NCBI GenBank assembly: GCA_011947345.1
Contig: JAAVTG010000588.1
Coordinates: 62,001-126,000 of the forward strand
Reading direction: 5' to 3'
From: Phytophthora quininea
Lineage: Eukaryota > Oomycota > Peronosporomycetes > Peronosporales > Peronosporaceae
DNA: 64,000 nucleotides
A program made the position numbers and the translations under genes. The notes under the pieces are model-generated. The model saw only the letters and a program-made list of their open reading frames with translations, did no database searches and was not told the origin of the DNA. Position 1 is the first letter of the stretch; the number at the start of each line of letters is the position of its first letter. Below, piece after piece: positions 22,405 through 33,700 of this stretch.

Positions 22405-25099
22405 ATGGCACCGCCTCCACCGCCACCAAGAGCGCCACCACCACCAAGGCCGAAGCCCCCGCCACCCAAGGCAAATCCTAGTACTACTCAAGGGAATGTG
22501 CCCGGGCCGCCTCGGATTCCGCCACCGCCCAAACCAACTGCCCCGCCACCGCAAGCGAGCCCCAATACCGAAGGAACCGTGCCCGGTCCTCCACGGGGCC
22601 CGCCTCTAAGAGCCCCGCCACCGCCAAAGAGTCCACCGCCATCACAACAGATCCCCACTGCTGAAAGCAATGTGCCTGGCCCACCCCCGCAAGGCCCTCC
22701 ACCTCTGAAAGGGCCCCCACCAAGACCAGCCGTCCCAGGTCCTCCTCCGGGAGCGCCGCCGGGCCCTCCGAAAGAGCCACCACCACAGCCGCCAAAAGGA
22801 GCCCCACCACCGCTACCCGTGCAAGACGATTCGATCAAAGATGCCGAAGCTGCAGCCAGCATCGCTGCGATTGAGAAACTGCTTCGTCGCGGTCGACTCA
22901 GTTTTACACTGTTGGAGGCCCGAGAACTCCGACGCAAGGGCGGAGCGGTGGATACCAAGCGCTTTACTGCCGATCCGTACGTGAAAATCGCAGTGGGCAC
23001 ACCCTCTGTCGGCACTGGAGAAACGTAGCAAGACACTGAAGAAGAGCGGCACCCCTGTGATCTTCCACGAAGAAGTTGTCACGTTTGACATCACCAACCC
23101 CGTCGCGCTTATAACGGACGGCGACGTGCCGATCAAGATCGAAGTCTTCGACGAGAACCTCCTATCGGACGAGCTGTTAGGGCAAGTTCGACTGTCATCG
23201 CTACGCTTCTTTGATGGCCAACCACACCGTGAGATCTTTCCGCTCTCGCTTCCTGCGTCGCCCGGGGCCCCATGCGGCGAATTGGAGATCGAGGTGAAGT
23301 TGGAAGAGGCAATAACTGGGATGCTCTCCATTGTGCTCATGGAAGGCCGCAACCTCAAAAGCATGGAGCTGATCGGGAAGCAGGATCCATACTGCCAACT
23401 TTCTGTCGGCAAGTTTACGAAACGCGGCAAAACCATCGCTCGTGGTGGTCGCAACCCGTACTTTGGAGAGGAGGAAGTGCTCTTTTGGTTTGGTGAGGAC
23501 CTGTGGACTCAGCAAATGAAGCTCTCGGTTTTTGACGAAGATATCGGGAGTGACGATCTTATTGGGGACGCGAGCTTCTCTGTGCTACATTTCATGGCAC
23601 ACCGCGGCTCTCAAGAGCACGCGATCCCGCTGCGTAACCACGGCAATCCTGCTGGAGAGGTGATTACGCGAATCGAATTCTTCCCCGCGGGCGTCTTGAC
23701 GATAACTTGCCATGCCGCCAAACAGCTACGCAGTGTAGACGCTGTAGGGCGTCAAGACCCTACGTGAAGCTCACCTTGGATGGACGAGCTACACAGGCAA
23801 TCAGGAAGACCAAGACTGACACGGACGGTGGAAGCGAGCCTGAATGGGGAGGCGAGGTTTTCCGCTTTGACGTTGTTGATCAGTACAATTTGCAAGTCGA
23901 GGTTTGGGACGAAGATTCGGTTGGCAACGACGATCTCATCGGCGCTGCCTCGCTGTCGCTTTTGCCCATATTCCGTTATGGTTATGCGGATGACTGGCTC
24001 AAGCTCTGGATTAAAGGTCGATTCGGCAGCAAGGACCCTGCCGGCATGCTTCACCTTGAAATGAGCTTTGAAGGTCCTGCTGGAGTAGCGTACCCGCAGC
24101 ACCAGGTCGGCATGGACAAGTTTACGGAAAAAGAGCGCCGCACCAAGGAGACAGCCGGTAAAATTCTTCCCAGTCCGAACAAGATGCAGGGGTCAAGATG
24201 CAGCGATGGCCGCCAAAGCTCATGCGCTAACGAGACCCGCTAAACGTGTCGCCGAACACACCAGCGAATTTACTGATGAGGAGCTTGTTGGCGCTTTTAA
24301 CTTTCTGGATGTGGACAAAAACTCCTTTATTGGTGCCGCGGAGCTGCGGCATTTGCTTATCTGCATGGGCGAGCTTATTACGGATGCTGAAGTTGATGAG
24401 ATGGTTCGGCTGTGTGACACGGACGGCGACGGACAGGTTAGCTTCGACGAGTTCCGGCGAATGGCTATCCATCCAGACCCCGGTGGCCCAGAGTTTGCCA
24501 TGGCGATGGATAAAGCTGAGCCTGACGAGCCGGTCGAAGCAGCTGGAGATAATCTGCCTGTCGAAGATAAGCAGCGGCAGCAGGAGATCAAGCAGGAGAA
24601 GTCGAAGTTGATGCGACGATTCGTTGAACACACTCGACCGAGCTTGGAGATGCTAGAGCGAATCGCAAAGAAGTTCCGACAAATGCAGCATGATGTGCTG
24701 GATTTCCAGGATTTCTGCTCACTCTTCGAGGTGGAGCCCACCGGCGAGTATAAACGTTTGTTTGCGCTATTCACTCCCGACCACCACAGCGACTACGGTG
24801 CAGACTTGCGGGAGTTACTTCTCGCTGCCGTGAATTTTGTTGATGGGGTTGATCGTGTGCAGCGCGTACGCTTCTGCTTTGAGATCTTCGACGACGACCA
24901 CAACGGCTTCATTACCGAAGATGAGCTCGTGAACATTTTGAAAGCGAACTATCTGGCAACCACAGACGACCAAGTCCGCAAGAAAGCTCATACGATCTTA
25001 CGTCAAGCGGACGACGATGGGGACGGCCGTGTGAGTTTAGACGAATTCCATGCCATCTCGCGAAAATTCCCCAATCTGTTGTTCCCGCCGCAGACGTAA
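22405..25099 (+). CDS. Proline-rich protein with three C2 domains and EF-hands
   Basis: The ATG at 22405 opens a 135-residue Pro-rich region with a repeated N/TVPGPP block at 22495, 22576 and 22669 that could bind SH3, WW or profilin partners. Three C2 domains follow: LRRGRLSFTLLEARELRRKG with VFDENLLSDELLG; MLSIVLMEGRNLKSMELIGK with VFDEDIGSDDLIG; VLTITCHAAKQLRSVDA with VWDEDSVGNDDLIG. Each keeps acidic loop residues fit for calcium. The C-terminal part has four canonical EF-hand loops (DVDKNSFIGAAE, DTDGDGQVSFDE, DDDHNGFITEDE, DDDGDGRVSLDE), ending FPPQT and TAA. A calcium-controlled membrane-binding adaptor is inferred. Frame changes lie near 23020, 23757 and 24195. The last leaves a chance that the EF-hand part is separate, but no stop plus promoter gap exists there. 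Confidence 0.82.
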
Positions 25100-25198
25100 T
25101 GTTAACACGTGTACCAGGTTGGAACTGCAAGCACTAAAATTACCATGTTCCATCTCTTTGGCTGGTCTGTATTTGAGCCTCGACCGTCGTCAGGGACA

Positions 25199-27282
25199 AT
25201 GAGGTCGCTCATCTCTCCACAAATTGAAGGAAATGGCGACCCATGGGACCGACAGGAAGCTGTCAGCGTCAGTAACAACAATGTCGACAGCAGTCTTCAA
25301 GGAGGTCTTGGAGAGGTGCGGAAAATATAACCTTCGTGGCAAAAGCACAGGTCTAACTCGTCGCTGTGATGCTGCCTGCTTCAGGCAAAACAATTAATGG
25401 AGCGCTTGAACGTGGCACAAGTGAAGGTCAAGCGACTGAATCGTCTTGAAGCTGCACTGGTAGATTTCTTCATGGAAATTATGGATCGCACCGAAGGCAA
25501 AAAGAAGCACGTGAATGGCAATGTTCGATCGCTAGAAACCGAGTCGGTGTTTGCACGTGGTAAGCGGAAGGAACAGTTTCTTAAGAAAGCAGAAGGGGAC
25601 CCAATTTCGCTGCTGAATGCATTGCGCACACATTTGCGCCTGCAATTTGCTAACGAGGAGGCTCAACAAGCTGCTGCAGACCGTAAAGCGATCGCAGAGA
25701 CTAAAAACAACCAGCAAAAGGAGCAGAACACTCGCCACGACTTTCAGCAAATGGAGCTTACGTGTAATTCACTCAAGCAGCAACGGGAAGTTCTGAATCA
25801 ACAGCTAAACCAGTTGGAGTTTGAGCAGACACGATCGCGCCGTCAACATCAATTATTGATTGAAAGCCTGAATGCACAACTGCAAGCAGAACGGTCTAAG
25901 GAGCAGTCAGCGCAACAACTCATAACTCAACAGCTTCAAGAAATTGAGGTTCTGAAGGAAGCCAAAGACGCATTGATCACGAGTACTCAAGGCCAGAGAC
26001 AATATGATAATGCCAAAGCAGCGGGAGCATCAGTGACTGATGGAACAACTTTCCCACCAGCAAGAATGGTGCCAGGATTGATCAGGTCACCGACTCAGAG
26101 AAATGGAGATTGTTTCGGGACTCCAGCAGAGAATCAAACACTACGACGTGCTCTGCGGAAATATGACATCAAAATGGCGAAAATGGAGGCAGTCAACGAA
26201 GATCGTAAGCGCGAATTACAGCGGCTACAGCAACAACTTACAGGACTGCGGCAAAATGCGCAGCTACAGATGTACGTTCGGCTTGAGAAGAGTCTCGGCA
26301 TCTTCGAGAACTGGCAGATGACCTTAAGAAACGACTTTCAGAGAGCGATGCTGACTTGTTGCGGACGAAAGGGTCACTCAAAGAGCGTGAGAGCCAAATT
26401 CACCAGATGAATGAGGAGTATTCCAAGCTATTCAATGCTGTGCAGAAGCAGAAGCAACCTTCGCATTACTCGCCGTCAAAGCTGTCACGCACACCGAGCG
26501 CATTGCATCTAGCTGCAACAGTGCAGCCAAACTCCTCGCGAAATATGGCTATCGGACATGAAGAAGAGCATTTGGTAGACAACGCTGGGTCTGCAGCTGG
26601 AAGTGAGCACCCGTACGTCGTTGAGCACTATCGTGCTGAAACAGCACGTGTGGAACGCGAGGCTGAAGCACTGAAATTGCAGATTCGACGTATGATGGCA
26701 TCCGAACAGCTATACAAGCAGAAGACACGCGTTTTGAGAGCAGAAAAACAAAATCTCATCCGCGAACGGGACCAGCTACGAGCAGACTTGGACCGATCCA
26801 CGAAGTACAACACGCTTCAAAGTGTTGCGATGAACCGGCGACAGGATTCTACGACGACTGCAACTCAAAAGACGGAGACGCGCGACATCTCACACGAGGT
26901 GAAGCGTTTACAAAAGCGCAACGACTTTCTTGAGGAGCGCTTCCGCAAGTCCTTAAAGAGAAACTCCTCGTTCGCCACTTTAGGAGCAGTGGCGCGACTG
27001 AGAAACTCTGTTTCAGTCCCTTCGGGGCTTGAGATTGATACTGCTGCTCCTGAGGACCCTCCAAAGCCCAAACATGTCGTGGATGATTCAAAAGCATCGG
27101 AGATCTCAACTATCGGATATCCGAAAAGCGAAACCATTGCTGTTAAACGTCCAGTGTCTGCCTTTGCCACCAAAGCGGAGCTAGACGCTTTCAAGTCTTT
27201 GGATGCTGCAACATTGCAATTACTGCACCAAGTGAAGCGTAGCTCTCGAGTACGGCCTCAATCTGCAGCCTCGATCAGATAA
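25199..27282 (+). CDS. Coiled-coil protein of unknown function
   Basis: Exon 1 starts at the ATG at 25199 (MRSLISPQIEGNGDPW) or at the in-frame ATG at 25145. A GT-AG intron at about 25316-25383 joins GGLGE to AKQLMERLNVAQVKVKRLNR. Long Gln/Glu/Arg-rich coiled coils occupy residues about 100-250, 270-310 and 420-560, with Ser-rich linkers such as SPSKLSRTPSALHLA. The end is SSRVRPQSAASIR, TAA. One frame change is needed near 26290-26350, inside a coil. There is no enzyme domain. The pattern is typical of centrosomal, basal-body or tethering proteins, but nothing visible decides between these. Confidence 0.7.
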
Positions 27283-27351
27283 AACGGAGGAGCTTTGGTA
27301 CAAGTAGTATTTTTGGTGAATGCGACCAACTGTTCAGGTTGCCTTGAGGAA

Positions 27352-28955
27352 ATGAACGCCGGATTCGATGGCCTTGATGTCCCGAAGCACGAACGCGTGG
27401 TGAAGGCGCTTGAGCAGGTCAACGGACTGCGATATCGTACGGATATTCCCTGTGTCCATAATGGGCGGTGTATGATAAACTTTGTTTTTACATCTCTGGA
27501 TTAGGATATCACGCGGCGCCACAGGAAGACAAAAGATGCTTCGCTTTGAGTCGGACGATGACGACAATGGTAATGAGGAGAGTGGCGATGAAGCTTTGGA
27601 CGACGAGACCCAGCGACGCCAGCGCAAACACGAAGCCAAGGACGCAAACGACGAACCAAATGCACCAGCGCTAACCCTCGACGACCACATTGAAAACCTT
27701 TTGCGCAAGACCCGGACGCTGGCGATGATGAAACTTGCAAACAATACAGCTCACGTTATTTCGTCCGACACCGAAGACGAAGGCGATGAGGCAGACGATG
27801 TTGTGTCAGAGGAGTTGAGCAGCATTAGCAGCATGTCTGCTGTCTCCTCCCCAAAGAACGGCGCCTCCTCTCTCCACCTTGTCAGCCTCGGAAGTATCTC
27901 TAGTATGGGCTCTCAACACTCCGGTCTGCTCGGGACGGCGGCTATGCGGTTAGCACGGACACTCAGTGCCTTTTGTGTCTTCCCCGTGCAATCAGTTATA
28001 TCGACCTGGAATCGGTGAGTTCTTCTGTTCCAAGAACAACTAACTAACTGAAAATGCTAATGCTTGTTTGCTTGCTTTCCTTGTAGATCACAGAGAAATT
28101 GCTGGAGGGGCCGCACGATCAATTTGACGACGAGGACTACGCGGATCTTATCGACTGCCACGTCGACTCGGCTCGCGACGATGAAGAAGAACACGCCGAA
28201 GATGATGGAGACCCAATCTGGAAGCGACGGAAATCGGTTCGTGGCTTTCTTTTCCTTGTCGAAAGCGAACTTTGTTCTGACACGGGCAATCGACAACTAT
28301 TTCAGAAACCTGTTCTGCCATTGATTCTTTCGGACGATTCGACCGACTTGGAAATGGTTAGATATCTGTACTCAACGTACATGTCTGGTGTTTGGTGTGT
28401 TGATAACTTGTTGGTCTGTCTTGTATTTGTTCTATCAGCACCAACGCCAGATATTCATGGAGGCGAATCGCTTTGGGGCCATCTCGACTCGGGTATGTTG
28501 ATCTCTTGGTGGCTCGTCCAGTCGAGACCAACCAATGATACCTTTTGTAGAACTTGTTCCTGGCATCCAGCAAGCACTTGCTGACCAAAGATGATTCGAA
28601 GGGCAGCATGTTCCTCGACGCGAGCGGTAGTGGGCACCTGTTAGGTTCCCTGCTGAATGGCTCCAATTCCAGCTTTAACATTGTCCGACAAGGTAGCAAC
28701 ACTACTGTGGTCTCCACTGTCACAGTGACGGCTCTTCCGCCGACCCAGACAGCCCGTTCAACGAGGAAGAGTATATCCAATGGCGAACCCAAGTCAAGGC
28801 GGACTACTTGGCATGGCTGAACGCCAAGGTCGAGGCCACTAAACGCCGTAAATCCCGAGCCAAAAGGGGGACCCGGACAAAAGCCTCGCTGGTTGCTCTT
28901 GTACGAGGCGAGCCGGAACCCAGCGCGCAAGTACCAGCCGGATGCCAAGCAGTAG
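27352..28955 (+). CDS. Acidic hypothetical protein, multi-exon
   Basis: The start is uncertain. ATG 27352 (MNAGFDGLDVPKHERVVKAL) is helical and may splice near 27467-27504 to the exon with MLRFESDDDDNGNEESGDE (ATG 27536), which is the alternative start. Later exons give YIDLES-ITEKLLEGPHDQFDDEDY (intron about 28015-28086), KPVLPLILSDDSTDLEM, then FLASSKHLLTKDDSKGSM and, across frame changes near 28745 and 28860, FNEEEYIQWRTQVKADYLAW and PKGGPGQKPRWLLLYEASRN. The stop TAG is at 28953-28955. Ser- and Asp/Glu-rich parts alternate with short conserved-looking blocks. I do not recognise the family. It converges with the next gene 58 bases away. Confidence 0.5.
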
Positions 28956-29012
28956 TAGTTGCTTCACTCGCTTGGATTTGGGTAATTATCTAGCCCTGTT
29001 GGGTCCTTCCAC

Positions 29013-29715
29013 TCACTTCTTGGCAGCCTCTGGCTGTACTCCGTCTTGGGCCTTGGCAGTCTCCAGCGCGTAGTTGGCCATAGCATGAGGCATGGCCGAT
29101 CCAAAGCCGTACATGAATACCGCAATAAACCCTGCTAGTATCAATTTGTTGCGCACCCGACGAGCACTGGCGCGAGGGTCGATGGCCTCTACCATTGACG
29201 CCGACGACTGCTTGAGCTTCTCGGCTCCTGCCGAGACGGACGACCGCACCCGCTGCTGAGCAGTTGACGTCGCCTCGGTGGCGCTCTGCTGCGCACGGCT
29301 GCTCCAGTCCTTGACTGTGTCGCTAGCTGATCGCTGTAACAGCTTGGCGTTCTTGCGCAGATTGCGCGTCGCGGCCTCCTGATTGCTGCGCAGGTTTTGA
29401 ATTGCGCTGTTGCCTAACTCGCGGGCTTTGGCGGTTGCAGCGGCGCGAGTCTCGTCCACCTTGTGTTTTGCAGCCTCCTTGGCGTCCTCCGCCGCCCGCT
29501 TCAGTCTGCGCTGCGCCTCGTCCGCCGCCTCCTCGGCAGCGTGTTTGGCTCGGTCGCTGGCATCGCTGGCGGCTCGTCGCAGCTGCTTCTCTCCATCCTG
29601 CGAGTGGAAGGTTTAAGTTGTGGGTGTGGCCGTGCAATTGCTGCTGCCTACGCACCTTGATCTTGTGCTGCACGGCGTCGACCGCGCCGCCCCAGAGCCC
29701 GCGCAGCTTGTCCAT
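29013..29715 (-). CDS. Amphipathic-helix (apolipoprotein/LEA-like) protein with C-terminal membrane segment
   Basis: Two exons, 29656-29715 and 29013-29597, flank a 58-nt intron and give about 215 residues with no frameshift. The start is MDKLRGLWGGAVDAVQHKIK. About 130 residues of Ala/Lys/Glu/Arg-rich 11-mer-like helix follow (ASDRAKHAAEEAADEAQRRL, KLLQRSASDTVKDWSSRAQQ), as in LEA proteins and apolipoproteins. Next is one hydrophobic segment, LILAGFIAVFMYGFGSAM, and a short tail ending EAAKK, TGA at 29013-29015. It probably lines a membrane surface. It shares a 291-bp divergent promoter with ATAD3, a mitochondrial inner-membrane protein; a mitochondrial role is a guess based only on that. 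Confidence 0.75.
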
Positions 29716-29810
29716 GAGCTCGACCGTCGAAACGCCGGAACCGCAAGAATCGATTGCGCGAAGCGTTATCCAACAAGCCAAATACTGAAACCAAGACGTT
29801 TTATTTCCTC

Positions 29811-29834
29811 ATACATTAATCAATATTAATGTAT
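29811..29834. repeat. Perfect 10-bp inverted repeat in the divergent promoter
   Basis: The arms ATACATTAAT and ATTAATGTAT are perfect reverse complements around a CAAT spacer. The repeat lies 96 bases upstream of the amphipathic-helix gene start and 173 bases upstream of the ATAD3 start, in an A/T-rich patch. It could be a regulator site for one or both genes, or a 3'-end signal of neither. Confidence 0.6.
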
Positions 29835-30006
29835 CTCAAAGATAGCTCGCTTTGCCCATCCACCATGGTATTGCATATGCTTTTGTTTTGGCCCGCCTGC
29901 TCTTTGACCAGCCATTTCCCCTTTGCAGTGACGTCCGCAGGATCCGCTGGCAGCAGCCCTCCCTCCTCCTCGACAGGACTCTCACATAGACAGCACTAGC
30001 ACAGCC

Positions 30007-31761
30007 ATGTTCAGCGGATTCGGTGGCGGCTCTCGACGCAGCAGCACGCCCGCGCCGGAGGCCAATGAGCCAGCTTCGAACACTTTACCCAAGGGCTCGG
30101 GCGGCGGCAATGGCGGCGCCAACGGCTACTCGTTCGACCCGTCGGGACTGGAGCGCGCCGCTAAGGCCGCCCGCGAGCTGGAAAGCTCCCGCCACGCCAA
30201 GGAGGCCTTCAACCTGGCCAAGGAGACGGAGCGCACCAAGCAGACGGAGAACCAGGCCAAGATCAAGGAGAACGAGGCGCTCTACAAGCAGTACGAGATT
30301 GTGCGCGTGCAGAAGGAGGGCGAGGAGCGCCGCAAGACGCTGGAGGAGGAGACCCGTCAGCACCAGCAGCGTGCCCAGTACCAGGACCAACTCAAGCGCA
30401 AACAGTACGCGGACCAACTGGCGGCCCAGAAGTACATGAAGGAGCAGGAGCTCAAGAAGCAGGAGGAAATCCTGGCCCGTCAGGAGGCGTCGCGTCGCAA
30501 GACGCTCGACTATGAGGCCGAGCTGCGTCAGAAGACGGAGCTGGCCAAGGTCGCTGCGGAGACGGAGGGCCGCATCAAACAGGAGCGACTCAACCACGAC
30601 CTGCACCTCGAGGACGCCCGCGTGCGTGCGAAGGAGTACCGCGAGACTGTCTTGGAAGGCATTAAGCTCGCTGGAAACACTATTGGATCGGGCGTCATGA
30701 CGTTCGTGGACGACAAGGAGAAACTTACTACGACGGTGATCTCTTTGACGGCTCTGGCGGTCGGTATTTACACGGCCAAGGTCTCCACGAGCGTGGCCGG
30801 CAAGTACATTGAGGCGCGTATGGGGAAGCCGTCGCTGGTGCGTGAGACGTCGCGTCGTTCGGCTACTCAGGTGCTGGCCAACCCGATTCCGTCGATCAAG
30901 CGCGCGCTGCGTCTGCAGAAGGCGACGGATGCGCTGGAAGGTGTCGTGCTCGAGCCCAAGCTAGATGCACGTCTGCGAAGCGTGGCTGTGTCGACGTTCA
31001 ACACCAAGAAGAACCGCGCCCCGTTCCGCCACTTGCTGCTGCACGGTCCTCCCGGTACCGGTAAGACCCTGTTCGCTAAGGCGTTGGCTCGTCACTCGGG
31101 TCTTGAGTACGCTATCCTAACGGGTGGTGACGTCGCTCCGCTGGGCCGTGAGGGTGTCACGGAGATCCACAAGCTCTTCGACTGGGCGTCGCACAGCCGT
31201 CGTGGTCTGCTGCTGTTCGTGGATGAGGCGGATGCGTTCCTTCAGAAGCGTAGCAACACCGTCATGAGTGAGGACATGCGTAACGCGCTGAACGCCTTCC
31301 TGTATCGCACGGGTGAGGCGAGCGACAAGTTCATGATCGTGTTCGCGAGTAACCAGCCGGAGCAGTTCGACTGGGCCATCAACGATCGTATCGATGAAAT
31401 GGTCGAGTTCCGGCTCCCGGGCTTCGACGAGCGTGTGCGTATGCTCAAGCAATACTTCCGCGACTACATCAGCGAGCCCAAGAACTCGCGTGCCAAGAAG
31501 ATTTACGTCGAGGAGATTGAGGACAAGGACTTTGAGGAGCTGGCCAAGCGCATCGACGGCTTTTCTGGTCGTGAGCTGTCGAAGCTCGTGATCGCCTTCC
31601 AGGCTGCCGCGTACGGATCGCCGACGTCTGTCTTTGACAAGGAGATGATGCAGCAGGTGCTGGAGCACCACCTGACAGCGCACTCGCAGAAGGAGGCGTG
31701 GAAGCAGTACGTGGGCCCGAACGAGAAGCGCGACAACATCAAGACGATCCTGGCGGACTAA
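30007..31761 (+). CDS. ATAD3: ATAD3 family mitochondrial AAA+ ATPase
   Basis: This is one uninterrupted 584-residue reading frame with no intron. The N-terminal half has the family signature FDPSGLERAAKAARELESSR followed by a long coiled coil with ERRKTLEEETRQHQQRAQYQ. A membrane segment (TTVISLTALAVGIYTAK, near residue 245) is followed by GKPSLVRETSRRSA. The AAA+ core has Walker A GPPGTGKT at residues 347-354, Walker B LLLFVDEAD at about 401-409 and sensor/arginine-finger parts (VFASNQPEQFDWAINDRID). ATAD3 spans the mitochondrial inner membrane and organises nucleoids, cristae and lipid/cholesterol transfer. The size is close to animal ATAD3A. The absence of frameshifts shows the surrounding assembly errors are not uniform. 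Confidence 0.96.
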   Translation: MFSGFGGGSRRSSTPAPEANEPASNTLPKGSGGGNGGANGYSFDPSGLERAAKAARELESSRHAKEAFNLAKETERTKQTENQAKIKENEALYKQYEIVRVQKEGEERRKTLEEETRQHQQRAQYQDQLKRKQYADQLAAQKYMKEQELKKQEEILARQEASRRKTLDYEAELRQKTELAKVAAETEGRIKQERLNHDLHLEDARVRAKEYRETVLEGIKLAGNTIGSGVMTFVDDKEKLTTTVISLTALAVGIYTAKVSTSVAGKYIEARMGKPSLVRETSRRSATQVLANPIPSIKRALRLQKATDALEGVVLEPKLDARLRSVAVSTFNTKKNRAPFRHLLLHGPPGTGKTLFAKALARHSGLEYAILTGGDVAPLGREGVTEIHKLFDWASHSRRGLLLFVDEADAFLQKRSNTVMSEDMRNALNAFLYRTGEASDKFMIVFASNQPEQFDWAINDRIDEMVEFRLPGFDERVRMLKQYFRDYISEPKNSRAKKIYVEEIEDKDFEELAKRIDGFSGRELSKLVIAFQAAAYGSPTSVFDKEMMQQVLEHHLTAHSQKEAWKQYVGPNEKRDNIKTILAD

Positions 31762-32136
31762 GCGCTCACCCAAGTGGGTCATGCCTTCAGACAGAGACTC
31801 CTGACGGCATGATCCGCTTGCTAAGCGACTCGCCGGTGATATCGACACTTGATAAACTAGACTGTTAGATTAGTTCCTGGATCGTGGGCGCTACTCAGTT
31901 CCAGTTGGCCAGGCTGCTCCGCTGGGCTTCTTCGCCTTCAGGCCATCAAGCATTTGGAAGTGAAAGCGAGGGGTGGAGACAGCAGCCTCTTTATTGAACA
32001 CGTACACTTTGATTCTTTTGCCGTGCTGTGGATGGTGTCTGCAAGTTGCCACTCTATTCGTCTACCCCTCTTCAAACCGATCGTTCTTGCAATCGATTTT
32101 CAAAGCTGGAGAAGATACCCAGACAAGCAAGTCACG
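31762..32136. other. Intergenic region, ATAD3 to NPL4
   Basis: Besides the hairpin at its start I see no gene here. The second half is pyrimidine-rich and should hold the NPL4 promoter; no clear initiator consensus stands out. Confidence 0.5.
31776..31815 (+). other. Strong hairpin in the ATAD3 3' UTR
   Basis: The 15-base left arm GGGTCATGCCTTCAG (31776-31790) pairs with CTGACGGCATGATCC (31801-31815) across a 10-base loop. There are 13 Watson-Crick pairs, one G-U pair and one T-C mismatch. It begins 14 bases after the ATAD3 stop codon, so it would form in the mRNA. Confidence 0.55.
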
Positions 32137-33417
32137 ATGCTTGTGCGCGTGCGCTCCAAGAACGGCACGTGGCGCGTGGGGACCTGACGCCCTCGACCAC
32201 CATCGCAGACATCAAGCGGTGGATCTTCGAGCAGCACTCGCTCTCTCCGCAGCAGCAGCGACTGTCTCTGGACCAACAAGGCCGCAACAAACGACAGACT
32301 CCCAGACACTCCGTGAGCTGCGCGTGGCCATGGCGACATGCTTTTCCTGGACTACGAGGGCGACGTGGTGGCCACAGGCGGCGTGGTAGGCGCCAAGATC
32401 AACGCGGATGGTACGCTTACCCGCGTGACGTACCACGACCGCGCCGACAAGCAGGCCTTCCGCCCGGGCATGAAGTCTCTGCGGGACATGAAGATGTACT
32501 GGACGCTGGGCGAGTTCATGCGCATGGACTCGCAGTTCGAGTTCAAGATCAGCGCGCAGAAAGAGCCGTATGTGGCCAAGGTGCATCTCGACGGCGCGAG
32601 CTGCAACGACTTCCAGGCGTATCTGCGCCAGTTCGCCTTCCAGCAGTCGCGCTGCGGGTGGCTCTACGGCTCTGTGGACGCCGAGACGAAGGAGGTGACG
32701 GTGGATTTCATCTACGAACCACCGCAGGAAGGCAATCCGTATGGCTTTGAGGTCTTAGACGACCCGAACGCTGAAAAGGTCGACGCTGTCGCCGAGGCGC
32801 TGGGCTACGAGAAGGTGGGCTGGGTCTTCTCGCACCCTCCGCGCGAGGACGACGACTTTCACTTTTCGGCAAGAGAGGTCCTGCTGGCGGCTCAACTACA
32901 GGCCGATGCCGGCGGTAAAGGCTCGCTGTTCTTGACGTTGAAGGTGACACTGGACAAGGAAGGCCAAGCGTCGTTCGAGGCCTTCCAGGTCAGCGACCAG
33001 TGCGTGGAGATGTTCGCGGCCGGCGCGCTCCTGGAGAACGAGGAGAACCTAAGACCTGCGCCGTGCACGACACGTTCACGGCCCTCGTGGAGGCCAAGCC
33101 CGCCAAAGAGATCGACAATAACTTTTCCTGTGCGTCGTGCCCGTGGTGCCACACGAGTCGCCGCTGCGCTGCGAGTTCCCGAAGCTCAACCGCGAGGGTT
33201 CCTTCCGCACGCGTGCGGCGCTCAAGACCCAGCTGCAGAAGTACCGCAACGAGCCGTATGCCAAGCGCATCAGCGACTTCCAGCTGCTGGTGTTCCTGTC
33301 CGAGTTCCTGGACGTTAAGACGGAGATCCCCTCATCTGTCAGGCCGTGCGCGACCCGACCGTCGAGCTGGACTCGGGCTATCCGATCCTCATCGACTCGG
33401 TCGCCGGCAGTCAGTGA
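32137..33417 (+). CDS. NPLOC4: NPL4-type ubiquitin-recognition cofactor of Cdc48/p97
   Basis: NPL4 with UFD1 recruits the Cdc48/p97 unfoldase to polyubiquitinated clients in ER-associated and nuclear degradation. The start is ATG 32137 (MLVRVRSKNGTWRVG), an N-terminal UBX-like fold with TTIADIKRWIFEQHSLSPQQ. Next are the NPL4 zinc-finger-equivalent/linker region and the inactive MPN domain: FQAYLRQFAFQQSRCGWLYG, VTVDFIYEPPQEG and VGWVFSHPPRED. The C-terminal part has NREGSFRTRAALKTQLQKYR and ISDFQLLVFLSEFLDV, ending IDSVAGSQ, TGA 33415-33417. The frame changes near 32185, 32290, 33045, 33127 and 33340. Restoring one G, C, T or A in a short run mends most of them, so the native gene is probably intact, about 425 residues and without the long C-terminal zinc finger of animals. 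Confidence 0.88.
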
Positions 33418-33700
33418 GGGTGGAGCGCCTTGTAGAAAACAGAGGTTGAAGCAGACGCTCTGCATGCAAAACCAAGCTAATCCGAGGAATCCACACCCCG
33501 AGAAGCTCTCTCTCTCCACCGGCGGGATGGGAGCACCACCGTGACGGCCGTCCGCGTCATGCACAAGTTGCCTTTCGTCCAGTTGTCTTCCTTTTCTTTG
33601 CACCGACCGCGATTGGCCCAAAAACGTCGACCAGCTCCGAGCCAGCAGACTTCGGAGCTCATTCGGACACTTGCTGTCGACGACAAACATCCAAGCGACC

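Noticed and set aside
31117..31848. 243-residue minus-strand frame under ATAD3
   Set aside because: Antisense of the conserved AAA+ domain, with no recognisable motif.
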